Assembly (NCBI GenBank): GCA_003599235.1
Contig: QZJE01000016.1
Coordinates: forward strand, 1-37,427
Reading direction: 5' to 3'
DNA: 37,427 nt
From: Actinomycetota bacterium
Lineage (GTDB): Bacteria; Actinomycetota; Aquicultoria; SURF-47
Position 1 is the stretch's first letter; each line of letters starts with the position of its first letter. The translations under genes were made by a program, and so were the position numbers. The notes below the pieces were generated by a model. That model did not search any database. It had not been told where the DNA came from and saw nothing but the letters and a program-made list of their open reading frames with translations. This document shows, one piece after another, positions 8,248-16,477 of this stretch.

Positions 8248-10143
8248 ATGCGCAAAAGTCTTGATATTAAAGAGGATCTCCAATCTAGGATACGTGTTTT
8301 TACCATTGTTTTAGGCATTATTTTTGCTGTTATTTTAGGGCGTCTTTGGTATATTCAAATAATAGTGGCCAATGAATATAACCAGCTAGCTAAAGATAAT
8401 AGCACTAGAGAAATTGTAACAGAGGCTGTTCGCGGCAATATCTACGACAGAAGTCATAGATTGCTGGTGTCAAACAGGCCTGCTTTAAGTGTTTTGGTTA
8501 CTCCTTACCTTTTTACGAGCAAAAAAGTAAAAGCTCGTCTTGCAAAGTTATTATCTATGACACCAAAAGAAATAGACGAGAAACTAAGCGATAGAAAAAC
8601 TGACCCCTTAAAACCTAAGGTAATAAAAAAGGACATTGATAAAAAACTTGTTTTTTATTTAAGAGAACATTCTTCTGAGTTTGCCGGGACTAAAGTAGAA
8701 GCTTTACCGGTGAGAAACTATGCTAATAACCAACTCGGAGCACACTTACTTGGCTATGTAGGGGAAGTATCGGATTACGAGTTAGAAAAAAATGAGTTCA
8801 AAGATGTGGAGATGGGAGACATTGTCGGTAAAACAGGAGTTGAAAATCAGTATAACCATTACCTAATGGGGATTAACGGCCGTACTCAAATAGAAACTAA
8901 TGCTGAAGGCCGTCCTACTAGAGTGATAAAAACACAGAAAAAACCTTCTCCAGGAAGTAATCTGGTGCTGACCTTAGATATTAATATTCAAAAAGTTGCC
9001 GAAGATTCGTTAAACAAAGCTATTCTAGCAGCTAGAACCCAGATTGATAAGAACACGAAGGATACATTCAAAGCAACTGGCGGAGCGGTAGTGGTTATGG
9101 ATCCTAACAATGGAGACATTTTGGCGATGGCTAGTGCTCCTACGTATGACCCCAGAAGCTTTGTTAATGGTGTAAATAAAAAAGAGTGGGCAATACTATC
9201 GAATCCTAAGAGTAACTATCCATTAAATAACAGGGCTTATACCAGCGTTTACGCTCCAGGCTCCACCTATAAGCCATTTACCGCAGTTGCCGGATTAATG
9301 AAAGGGGTAATAACTCCTGCTTCCAGCTTTAGTTGTTCAGGAAGCTGGAAAGGTTCTGAAAAATGGCCCAATCAGTTCATGTGTTGGGATAAAAAAGGGC
9401 ACGCGGTAAGTGATTTAGTTCGAGCTTTAAGTGTGTCGTGTGATATTTATTTTTACAATGTAGGTTACCAGCTTTATTTAAAAGGCGGGGAGTCATTGCA
9501 AAAATGGTCTAGAGCTTTTGGATTTGGGCAAAAAACGAAAGTCCATCTGCCTTACGAAGCAATTGGTCGAGTTCCCACCAAAGCTTGGAAACGCTGGTTT
9601 AACAGAGACAAGAGTTTTCAATGGCAGATGTGGCTTCCCGGTGACACCATTAATATGTCTATTGGTCAGGGTGATTTGTTAGTATCTCCGCTTCAGTTGG
9701 CCAACGGTTATTGTGCTATTGCTAATGGGGGAGTGTTATATAAGCCCAGGCTAGTTAAGCAGACTTTAGCCCCAGATGGGGAAGTTACCAATAATATCAA
9801 GGCTGAAGTGCTGAAAAAAGTCAAACTTCCCAAGAATGTATATTCATATATTAGGCAAGGGTTAGTATCGGTAACCTCTAGCGGAACTGCTGCTGGAGTT
9901 TTTGGGGGGCTAAAAGTAAAAGTAGCCGGTAAAACCGGTACCGCTCAGCAACAAGGCAAACAAGACACCGCTTTGTTTTGCGCTTATGCTCCGGCCGAAA
10001 AACCGAAATATGTAGTGGTAGTAGTCATTGAGCAAGGAGGCCATGGTGGCTCGGTAGCTGCTCCTGTAGCAAGAGACATTTTTAGTAAAATATTTCATCA
10101 GAAGGCGGCCGGACCGGCACTTGTAACTGCTCCAAGCGATTAA
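8248..10143 (+). CDS. mrdA: Penicillin-binding protein 2 (peptidoglycan transpeptidase)
   Basis: Class B transpeptidase that crosslinks peptidoglycan during elongation, working with RodA. The 631 residues include one N-terminal membrane helix (about 17-37), the PBP dimer/pedestal domain (about 60-230) and the transpeptidase domain (about 275-610). The SxxK motif has catalytic S339 and K342 (GSTYKPF). The second motif is SCD near 397, and KTG is at 562-564. The VRGNIYDR and VGKTGVE blocks are typical of PBP2. A heptamer tract sits between it and rodA. Confidence 0.96.
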   Translation: MRKSLDIKEDLQSRIRVFTIVLGIIFAVILGRLWYIQIIVANEYNQLAKDNSTREIVTEAVRGNIYDRSHRLLVSNRPALSVLVTPYLFTSKKVKARLAKLLSMTPKEIDEKLSDRKTDPLKPKVIKKDIDKKLVFYLREHSSEFAGTKVEALPVRNYANNQLGAHLLGYVGEVSDYELEKNEFKDVEMGDIVGKTGVENQYNHYLMGINGRTQIETNAEGRPTRVIKTQKKPSPGSNLVLTLDINIQKVAEDSLNKAILAARTQIDKNTKDTFKATGGAVVVMDPNNGDILAMASAPTYDPRSFVNGVNKKEWAILSNPKSNYPLNNRAYTSVYAPGSTYKPFTAVAGLMKGVITPASSFSCSGSWKGSEKWPNQFMCWDKKGHAVSDLVRALSVSCDIYFYNVGYQLYLKGGESLQKWSRAFGFGQKTKVHLPYEAIGRVPTKAWKRWFNRDKSFQWQMWLPGDTINMSIGQGDLLVSPLQLANGYCAIANGGVLYKPRLVKQTLAPDGEVTNNIKAEVLKKVKLPKNVYSYIRQGLVSVTSSGTAAGVFGGLKVKVAGKTGTAQQQGKQDTALFCAYAPAEKPKYVVVVVIEQGGHGGSVAAPVARDIFSKIFHQKAAGPALVTAPSD

Positions 10144-10153
10144 AAAGCAATGA

Positions 10154-10174
10154 GTAGTAAGTAGTAAGTGGTGA
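10154..10174 (+). repeat. Heptamer tandem tract, 3 units
   Basis: Units GTAGTAA, GTAGTAA, GTGGTGA in 7-nt register, possibly preceded by a fourth degenerate unit from 10147. It fills the 37-nt gap between mrdA and rodA, and each GTAGTAA unit carries in-line stop triplets. The GTGGTGAAG end lies just before the rodA ATG and may double as a weak ribosome binding site. Confidence 0.65.
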
Positions 10175-10180
10175 AGAAAC

Positions 10181-11266
10181 ATGCAACAAAGTAAAACGTA
10201 TAGAAGAATAGACTACAGTTTAATAATTTCGGTTCTATTATTATCAGCTTATGGTTTGCTGCTAATCTACGGGGCTACCTATAACAAAGGCCTGGATAAT
10301 TTTAGAACACAGGCTATTTGGTGGACATTGGGCTTAATACTCATGGCATTTGCTGCCATATATTCGTATAGCCAGCTTAAGCACTATATCGTGATTATGT
10401 ATGTAGCCAACATCATCCTCCTTCTTGCAGTTCTCTTTACCGGCAGTAGCAGCTTAGGGGCACAACGCTGGATTCAAATCGGCTTTTTTAGACTGCAACC
10501 TTCTGAGTTTTGCAAATTAGCTATGATATTAGTTTTAGCTTCCTTTCTCTCCGACAAAAAAGGAATACTAACCGGCAAAGATATTTTAAAAGTCTTTGGT
10601 TTGGCGCTTCCGCCGGTATTAATTATTTTTAGGCAGCCGGATTTAGGCACGGCGTTGGTGGTAGTTTTTATCACAGTGACGATGCTTTTAATAGCAGGCA
10701 TGAAAATGAAACATTTTCTGGTAATTTGTTTAATAGGATTAATGGGCATTTTCGTTGTATTTAACTTTAATGTGTTAAAGCCTTATCAGAAAAATAGATT
10801 ACTGGTTTTTGTAAACTCCGACTTAGACCCACAAGGCTCAGGTTATAATCTAAAGCAGTCAAAAATCGCTGTGGGTTCTGGAGGATTACTTGGCAAAGGT
10901 TTGTTATCAGGGACTCAAACCAATTTAAGTTTTGTCCCAGAAGCTCATACTGATTTTATATTTGCGGTGCTTGGAGAAAAACTGGGCTTCTTCGGTGCCT
11001 CTGTATTGCTGGTGTTATATTTTATTTTACTTACCAGGGCTATGCGAATATCGCTTATGGCTGATAATTTCTTTGGCTCGCTTACAGCTATGGCTATTGT
11101 CTTTATGTGGTTGTTTCAAATAACGGTAAATATCGGTATGACTATCGGCATTATGCCGGTAACAGGCATTCCATTGCCTTTTATTAGTTATGGGGGAAGT
11201 GCACTTTTTACCAATCTAATCTCCTGCGGGCTGCTATTAAGTATTCATGCGAGGGCGATTAAATAA
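10181..11266 (+). CDS. rodA: Peptidoglycan glycosyltransferase RodA
   Basis: SEDS-family polymerase that makes glycan strands from lipid II, paired with PBP2. The 361 residues contain about ten membrane segments. The conserved FRLQPSEFCK, FRQPDLGTALV, FVPEAHTDFIFAV and ISYGGSALFTN blocks are all present, including the catalytic-type aspartate in the large extracytoplasmic loop (EAHTDF). It follows mrdA after a short heptamer-bearing gap. Its stop overlaps the next start by 1 nt (TAATG). Confidence 0.96.
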   Translation: MQQSKTYRRIDYSLIISVLLLSAYGLLLIYGATYNKGLDNFRTQAIWWTLGLILMAFAAIYSYSQLKHYIVIMYVANIILLLAVLFTGSSSLGAQRWIQIGFFRLQPSEFCKLAMILVLASFLSDKKGILTGKDILKVFGLALPPVLIIFRQPDLGTALVVVFITVTMLLIAGMKMKHFLVICLIGLMGIFVVFNFNVLKPYQKNRLLVFVNSDLDPQGSGYNLKQSKIAVGSGGLLGKGLLSGTQTNLSFVPEAHTDFIFAVLGEKLGFFGASVLLVLYFILLTRAMRISLMADNFFGSLTAMAIVFMWLFQITVNIGMTIGIMPVTGIPLPFISYGGSALFTNLISCGLLLSIHARAIK

Positions 11267-12114
11267 TGGCTTTACCGGTTAAAATACGCAAAATATATAA
11301 AACGCTAAAGGATTTCGAAAAACAGCGCTCCATTATAACCGACATTGCCGTAGTTGGCAGTAAGGGGGCCGGTAAATCTGCTTTAATAAAGTCCCTTGGG
11401 CCCGCAAAAGGTATATTTACTGAAATCACAGTGTTAGAAAGGCCTGCTGATTATGATTTGGTTTTAGTGGTAGTTAGTGCTGATAAAAAATTAAAGATTG
11501 ATGAAATAAAGCTAGTTACCAAAAAGCTTAAAAAAAGTGATACCTCGTATCTGTTAGTTATTAATAAGATAGATAAAGCTAAGGATATTGAGGGCTTATT
11601 AGACTGTCTAGAGGATGCCAATGTAGCGATGAGTAATATTGTGTCTGTTTCAGCTACCCTAAATATGGGTTTAGATGACTTAAAAAAGAAGATTTTAGAT
11701 AATTTAGTTGCTCACAGACTTGCTTTAGCCAGCAAAGCCCCATCATTTAGAAACTTAGTAGTAGAAAAAATAATCAGAGCTACCAGCTCTCAAAATGCTA
11801 TTTTTGCCGGAGTGATAATTGTACCAGGAGCTGATATGCCGGTTCTGTCAGCTAACCAAGTGAAGATGGTCTTAGAAATTGCTGCAGCTTATGGAGAGGA
11901 ACTTAGTCTAGAGCGGGCCAAAGAATTGCTGGTGACTATCGGGGGCGGTTTTTTATTTCGCTCGGCTGCCCGCCAGTTGTTGGATTTTGTTCCTGGTCCT
12001 GGATGGATTATTAAAGCTTCGGTAGCTTATGGGGGAACGGAAGCTTTAGGACGCTCTGCTAAGCTATATTTTAAAAAGGGGATCTCTTCGCTTGTTAAAA
12101 TCGGGAAAAAATAA
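11266..12114 (+). CDS. Degenerate Era-like GTPase domain with DUF697 (YcjF-like) C-terminus
   Basis: A 282-residue protein. The N-terminal half has a P-loop GSKGAGKS (31-38), an NKID motif (G4) and an SAT-type G5, but the usual DxxG (G3) switch is not seen; the stretch after the P-loop is short and ends in ...DYDLVLVV. The C-terminal half (about 155-270) resembles the DUF697/YcjF membrane-associated domain with glycine-rich hydrophobic segments. Function is unknown. Its place between rodA and the radical SAM gene suggests an envelope or membrane role, but this is only context. Confidence 0.65.
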   Translation: MALPVKIRKIYKTLKDFEKQRSIITDIAVVGSKGAGKSALIKSLGPAKGIFTEITVLERPADYDLVLVVVSADKKLKIDEIKLVTKKLKKSDTSYLLVINKIDKAKDIEGLLDCLEDANVAMSNIVSVSATLNMGLDDLKKKILDNLVAHRLALASKAPSFRNLVVEKIIRATSSQNAIFAGVIIVPGADMPVLSANQVKMVLEIAAAYGEELSLERAKELLVTIGGGFLFRSAARQLLDFVPGPGWIIKASVAYGGTEALGRSAKLYFKKGISSLVKIGKK

Positions 12115-14590
12115 AATCGATGGTTTGTTCACTAAAGTCAACAAACCCTCACGCTACTTAGGCAGTACTTATCCTGAAGAAAAAATCAATAAAAAAAGCT
12201 TGTTAAAGGTAGCCTTATGCTTTCCCGATCTATATGAAATCGGTATTTCAAACCTTGGCTTAAGTATTCTTTATAGCTTGCTTGAAAAGGACAAGGATAT
12301 TCTAGTCGACCGCTGCTATGCACCGGCTAATGATTTAGAGGAGGTGATGAGGAAGGATAAAATCTCTTTATTTGGATTAGAAACTAAACTCACCTTAAAG
12401 GACTTCGATATTATCGGCTTTTCTTTGCAGCACGAACTTTTATTTACCAATGTTTTAAATATGCTTGATTTAGCAGGGCTTGAAGTTAAATCAGATAAAA
12501 GAGATTGGCCGATAGTAATTGCCGGGGGAAGCTGCTGTTTTAATCCGGAGCCGATGGCGGATTTCATCGATGCTTTTGTTATAGGTGACGGCGAAGAAGT
12601 ACTGCAGGATATTTGCCATGAGGTGATAAGCGCAAAAAAGAAAGGATTAGCTAAAAAGCAGGTTTTAGGGCTATTAAGCCAAATAAAAGGAGTATACGTT
12701 CCCTTAATTGGTAATACAGTGAAAAAACGAGTTGTTACTGATCTAGATAATAATTTAGAAAATTATTCGAAAACATGGCCCAAAGTGCCTTTTGGGCAAG
12801 GGGTGCACGATCGCTTAACAATGGAGATTATGAGGGGTTGCGGACGGGGGTGCCGTTTTTGCCAAGCAGGCTATATAACTCGTCCTATTAGGGAAGTAAG
12901 CGCTGTTTTATTAGCTAATAAAACAAAAGAAACATTAGAGAAAACCGGCTACGGCGAAGTCTCGGTATTATCTTTAAGTAGCACTGATTATTCGCAGATT
13001 GATTCGCTGATTGCTGATACTATGGCTTATTGTAAGCGTAAGAAGGTGTCCTTATCCATTCCCTCGCAAAGAGTTGATTCTTTCTCAGTAAAAATCGGCC
13101 AAGAAATTGGCAAGGTTAAAAGTACAGGTCTTACCTTAGCCCCAGAAGCAGGCACAGAACGCTTGAGGAAAGTCATCAATAAAAACTTAACTGATACGCA
13201 AATAGATTGCACTCTAAAAGAAGCCAGCACATCAGGAGCAAGAAAAGTCAAACTTTATTTTATGATTGGCTTACCAACAGAAGATCAGGAAGACCTTCAA
13301 GGGATTGTTGATATCGCTAAAAGAGCATCAAAGAAAAGTAATAAGCTTAAAGTAACGGCTAGCATTTCTACTTTTATCCCTAAGCCTCATACTGCTTTTC
13401 AGTGGTGCGCTCAAAATAGCCTTGAGGAAATAAGACAAAAGCAAACCTTTTTAAAAGAAAATATTGTTGGGTACAATCTTGAGCTAAGGTGGCACAACCC
13501 TGAACAAAGCTTGCTGGAAGGCCTGATAGCAAGGGGTGATAGAAGTGTTGGCCAGGTAATAAAGAAGGCGTGGCAAAAAGGGGCCAAGTTCGATAACTGG
13601 AGCGAGTCTTTTAATTTCGATATTTGGAGCCAGTCCTTATTTGATCAAGGGTTAAGTTTTGATGATTATCTTAAAGGGCGGTCCTTAAAAGAAGAGATGC
13701 CATGGCAGAATATTGATAGCGGATTAAAGTTAAGTTTTCTAAAGAGTGAATACGATAAAGCATTTGCGCTAAAACCTAGCCAAGATTGCCGCATAAAATG
13801 TCTTAAATGCGGAGTTTGTGAAAATGGTGTTAAGAATATCTATTCTAAGCCGACAGAGATTGCCACGTCTCCGGCTCGCAATGACGTCATTGCGCCGTGC
13901 CTGCCGCCGTGCCTGCCGGCAGGCAGGGCAGGCAGGAGGAGTGAAACAACGAACCAATCTAATGGGAAAGAAGGTAAGTCCAGGTTGAGACTGGTGATTC
14001 AAAAATTGCCCCCGCTACACGTGCTTTCTCATCTAGAATACGTAAAAGCTTTTGAACGTTCTCTAAGAAGAAGTGGATTACCGCTACTCTACACTGAAGG
14101 CTTTAGCCCCAGGCCAAAGATATCATATAGTCCTGCTTTAGCAGTTGGTACAAGTTCGCAAGGGGAGATATTTGATGTCTGGCTTACTGCTAAGGATAGC
14201 CTTGATTTTAGTAAACTAAAAAAAAGCTTTGTCAAAGGAATGGAGTTGGTTACTTATAAATTGCTGGATAATAACCATCCTAGATTTTTTAAGGAATATA
14301 TTGGGGCATCCTATCAATTAACCCTAAAGCTAAACAAGAGGATTAGTGTTGATGTGATAAATGATAGAATTAAACAACTTCTGAATAATACAGAAATAAT
14401 AAGAGAAAAAGTGTTAGGATTAAGTATAATTGATTGTAAAGAAGACAGCTTAACGTTTGAGGTTGAGTGTTGTATAGATTTAGTTCCTAAATGGATTATT
14501 GCTGTTCTAGAGCAGCTAAATATAGATTTTGAGGTTGCAGAAGTTAAGCGCCTTAAGTTTTTAAAGGAGTTAGATGTCAAAAAAATCTAG
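12092..14590 (+). CDS. Fused B12-binding-type radical SAM protein and DUF2344 protein
   Basis: An 832-residue fusion of the families TIGR03960 and TIGR03936, which are often separate neighbouring genes upstream of rng. The N-terminus resembles a cobalamin-binding-like fold (to about 170). The radical SAM core has C250, C254 and C257 in CGRGCRFC. A C-terminal DUF2344 domain (about 625-825) starts at RLVIQKLPPLHVLSHLEY. Substrate unknown; a role in RNA or ribosome modification is speculation from the rng linkage. The TTG start at 12092 overlaps the preceding gene by 23 nt. The linker between the two domains (about 588-625) is encoded by GC-rich repeat DNA. Confidence 0.85.
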   Translation: MLKSGKNKIDGLFTKVNKPSRYLGSTYPEEKINKKSLLKVALCFPDLYEIGISNLGLSILYSLLEKDKDILVDRCYAPANDLEEVMRKDKISLFGLETKLTLKDFDIIGFSLQHELLFTNVLNMLDLAGLEVKSDKRDWPIVIAGGSCCFNPEPMADFIDAFVIGDGEEVLQDICHEVISAKKKGLAKKQVLGLLSQIKGVYVPLIGNTVKKRVVTDLDNNLENYSKTWPKVPFGQGVHDRLTMEIMRGCGRGCRFCQAGYITRPIREVSAVLLANKTKETLEKTGYGEVSVLSLSSTDYSQIDSLIADTMAYCKRKKVSLSIPSQRVDSFSVKIGQEIGKVKSTGLTLAPEAGTERLRKVINKNLTDTQIDCTLKEASTSGARKVKLYFMIGLPTEDQEDLQGIVDIAKRASKKSNKLKVTASISTFIPKPHTAFQWCAQNSLEEIRQKQTFLKENIVGYNLELRWHNPEQSLLEGLIARGDRSVGQVIKKAWQKGAKFDNWSESFNFDIWSQSLFDQGLSFDDYLKGRSLKEEMPWQNIDSGLKLSFLKSEYDKAFALKPSQDCRIKCLKCGVCENGVKNIYSKPTEIATSPARNDVIAPCLPPCLPAGRAGRRSETTNQSNGKEGKSRLRLVIQKLPPLHVLSHLEYVKAFERSLRRSGLPLLYTEGFSPRPKISYSPALAVGTSSQGEIFDVWLTAKDSLDFSKLKKSFVKGMELVTYKLLDNNHPRFFKEYIGASYQLTLKLNKRISVDVINDRIKQLLNNTEIIREKVLGLSIIDCKEDSLTFEVECCIDLVPKWIIAVLEQLNIDFEVAEVKRLKFLKELDVKKI
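13856..13958 (+). repeat. Composite GC-rich palindromic repeat inserted in frame in the radical SAM gene
   Basis: Four parts lie in order. 13856-13885 is the reverse complement of the element found in moaC (shared GTCATTGCGAG and ACGTGGCAATCTC once inverted). 13877-13894 is a perfect 18-nt palindrome. 13894-13917 is a perfect tandem duplication of the 12-mer GCCGTGCCTGCC, followed by its GGCAGGC-rich complement, forming the palindrome at 13910-13925. The stretch 13945-13958 looks like two degenerate heptamers (AACAACG, AACCAAT). Translated, it gives about 38 residues rich in Pro, Cys, Arg and Ala in an interdomain linker. Confidence 0.75.
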
Positions 14591-16067
14591 TCAAATGCTT
14601 GTCAGCTCCGACAGGCACGAAACCAGAGTTGCCATCATCGAAGATGGCAAGCTCATGGAGATCTATGTTCAATCACAAGAAAAAAAATCTATTGTCGGAA
14701 ACATCTACCTTGGAGTTGTCAAAGATATTCTTCCTGGTATAGAGGCTACTTTTGTCGATATCGGTTTGGAGAAGAATGCTTTTCTTTATGTGCAAGAGGT
14801 AGCTACTTTCGAAGACGTAAGTACCCCTCCTCGTATCGAACACCTTTTAAAGAGAGGCCAGGATATATTGATCCAGATAGTAAAAGAGCCTCTTAAAGGC
14901 AAAGGGGCCAGGGTTACTACTCAAATTACAATTCCGGGGCGTTTCATGGTGCTGATGCCATATTCATCAAATACCGTTGGCATATCACGCAAAATTTCTG
15001 ACAAAGAAAAAGAAAGGCTTAGAAAAATATGTGAAAAAATCAAGCCAAAAAACATGGGGATAATTGTAAGGACGGCAGCTGAAGGAGCAAGCGAAGAAGA
15101 GCTGTCTAGAGACTTGCGTCAGCTAAAAAGGCTTTGGTGGTATCTCAATTTCAAGATCAAGCGCTCCAAACCGGTTAAGCTAATCCACGAAGAACCCGAG
15201 TTAGATTTAAAGGCGGTTCGCGATTGGTTTAGTGAGGATTTTGAACGGCTAATAATCGATTCTAAGCTCAACTACAACAAAATTGTTTCTTACTTGCGCA
15301 AGGTATCTCCGGAGCTCGTTAAAAGGGTTAGTTATTATGACAGTAACTTTCCCTTATTTGATAAGTACGAGGTAAATGAGCAAATCAAAAAGGTTCTTAG
15401 AAGGAAAGCCTGGCTTAAATCCGGCGGCTATATCGCTATCGATCATACAGAAGCGCTAACAGCAATAGATGTAAACACCGGTAAGTTTGTTGGTAAAAAA
15501 AGCCTGAAGCAGACTGTTCTAAAGACAAATTTAGAGGCTTGCAAAGAAGTTGTTCGCCAAATCAGGCTTAGGGATATTGGCGGTATCATCGTTGTTGATT
15601 TTATTGATATGGATGATCAAAAAGACAGGGACAAAGTATTTAATGCTTTTAACAAAGAGCTAGCAACTGATCGTATTAAAAGCCGGGTAATCGATATCTC
15701 AAAAATAGGCTTGGTGGAGATGACCAGGAAAAATACTTCCGAGAGCTTAATTAGGCAGTTGAGCAAGACCTGCCATATTTGTGGAGGAAGTGGCCTCATT
15801 ATGTCAGATAAAACAGTGGCTATTGAGGTTGAGCGGGCAATGAGGAAAGTAGCTAAGACTAAACCATCTAAAGCCTTCTTGTTTAAAATAAATCCCAATA
15901 TTGACATGCATTTTAAAGAGCAATTAACAAGCAATCTAAAAACAGATACCAAAAAGATTATATACATTGTTGGAGATCCTAATTTAGCTTTTAACCAGGT
16001 AGAATTGGCTGCGGAAGGTAGTCCTCGCAGTGTAGAGCAAGCCTATGAGCTTTCTGAAAACAAATAA
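14574..16067 (+). CDS. rng: Ribonuclease G (RNase E/G family)
   Basis: Endoribonuclease that cuts single-stranded AU-rich RNA in rRNA maturation and mRNA decay. At 497 residues it has RNase G length without the long RNase E scaffold tail. The N-terminal S1 domain covers about 37-125. The catalytic Mg-binding aspartates are D299 (AIDVNTG) and D342 (VVDFIDMD). The zinc-link CHICGG has C400 and C403. GGAG sits just before the ATG, which overlaps the preceding gene by 17 nt. The rplU-rpmA genes that often follow rng are absent; a metal regulator follows. Confidence 0.96.
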   Translation: MSKKSSQMLVSSDRHETRVAIIEDGKLMEIYVQSQEKKSIVGNIYLGVVKDILPGIEATFVDIGLEKNAFLYVQEVATFEDVSTPPRIEHLLKRGQDILIQIVKEPLKGKGARVTTQITIPGRFMVLMPYSSNTVGISRKISDKEKERLRKICEKIKPKNMGIIVRTAAEGASEEELSRDLRQLKRLWWYLNFKIKRSKPVKLIHEEPELDLKAVRDWFSEDFERLIIDSKLNYNKIVSYLRKVSPELVKRVSYYDSNFPLFDKYEVNEQIKKVLRRKAWLKSGGYIAIDHTEALTAIDVNTGKFVGKKSLKQTVLKTNLEACKEVVRQIRLRDIGGIIVVDFIDMDDQKDRDKVFNAFNKELATDRIKSRVIDISKIGLVEMTRKNTSESLIRQLSKTCHICGGSGLIMSDKTVAIEVERAMRKVAKTKPSKAFLFKINPNIDMHFKEQLTSNLKTDTKKIIYIVGDPNLAFNQVELAAEGSPRSVEQAYELSENK

Positions 16068-16395
16068 GTGTGAATTAAAAGTTAAGATGTGGTTAGAAAA
16101 AGACGGACAGACTGTTTTTGGCCAAGGCCGTAAGGTTCTTTTGCAAAAGATTGATCAATTGGGCTCACTGAACAAAGCTGCAAAAGAAATGGGAATGTCT
16201 TACCGCACTGCCTGGGGCAAGATAAAAGATACCGAAGATCGTCTTAATACAAAATTAATTGATTCCCATATCGGCGGTGTATCCGGCGGGGGAGCAACTC
16301 TTACCAAAGAAGCTAAACAGCTTATAAAATCCTACGATATTTTCTGCAAAAAGGCTAAGAAGAAGTTAGAGGCCGAATACAAAAAGATAAAATAA
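16045..16395 (+). CDS. ModE N-terminal-domain transcriptional regulator (possible tungstate/molybdate regulator)
   Basis: A 116-residue protein with the winged helix-turn-helix of ModE: KMWLEKDGQTVFGQGRK, then LNKAAKEMGMSYRTAWGKI as the helix-turn-helix, then the GGVSGGGATLT wing. It has no C-terminal molop (TOBE) metal-binding domains, so it resembles the one-domain regulators such as TunR described for tungstate uptake in sulfate reducers (from memory). The start ATG at 16045 overlaps the rng stop by 23 nt; a second ATG at 16087 would cut the first strand. It lies 82 nt upstream of tupA, with a palindrome on the intervening promoter as its probable target. How it senses metal is unclear from sequence. 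Confidence 0.85.
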   Translation: MSFLKTNKCELKVKMWLEKDGQTVFGQGRKVLLQKIDQLGSLNKAAKEMGMSYRTAWGKIKDTEDRLNTKLIDSHIGGVSGGGATLTKEAKQLIKSYDIFCKKAKKKLEAEYKKIK

Positions 16396-16398
16396 TTC

Positions 16399-16422
16399 CG
16401 TTATGTCGGCCTTGACATAGCG
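16399..16422 (+). promoter_or_regulatory. Palindromic candidate operator for the ModE-type regulator
   Basis: Inverted repeat TATGTC (16402-16407), 6-nt spacer, GACATA (16414-16419). With flanks the arms extend to 9 nt with one mismatch (16399-16407 and 16414-16422). The right arm contains the -35 TTGACA, so bound protein would block RNA polymerase. It is the only sizeable palindrome in this intergenic region. Confidence 0.65.
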
Positions 16423-16441
16423 ATAGTCTGCTTGCTAATAT
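16412..16441 (+). promoter_or_regulatory. Predicted strong promoter of the tup-moe-moa operon
   Basis: A consensus -35 TTGACA at 16412-16417, an 18-nt spacer, then TAATAT at 16436-16441 preceded by TGC (extended -10). It is the best match to the sigma-70 consensus I found in the window. The leader to the tupA GTG is about 30 nt and contains AGGGGG as ribosome binding site. Confidence 0.7.
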
Positions 16442-16477
16442 TTAGATTAAATATCAATTTAGGGAATAGGGGGATGC

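Noticed and set aside
10932..11123. A 63-codon frame inside rodA in another forward frame
   Set aside because: It is a shadow of the strongly conserved rodA frame, with no ribosome binding site or family match.
12092..14590. Two separate genes instead of one radical SAM/DUF2344 fusion
   Set aside because: No stop or frameshift separates the domains; the frame runs through the repeat-derived linker.
16396..16477. Molybdenum/tungsten cofactor riboswitch upstream of tupA
   Set aside because: The predicted leader is only about 30 nt, too short for the aptamer; a protein-operator control fits better.
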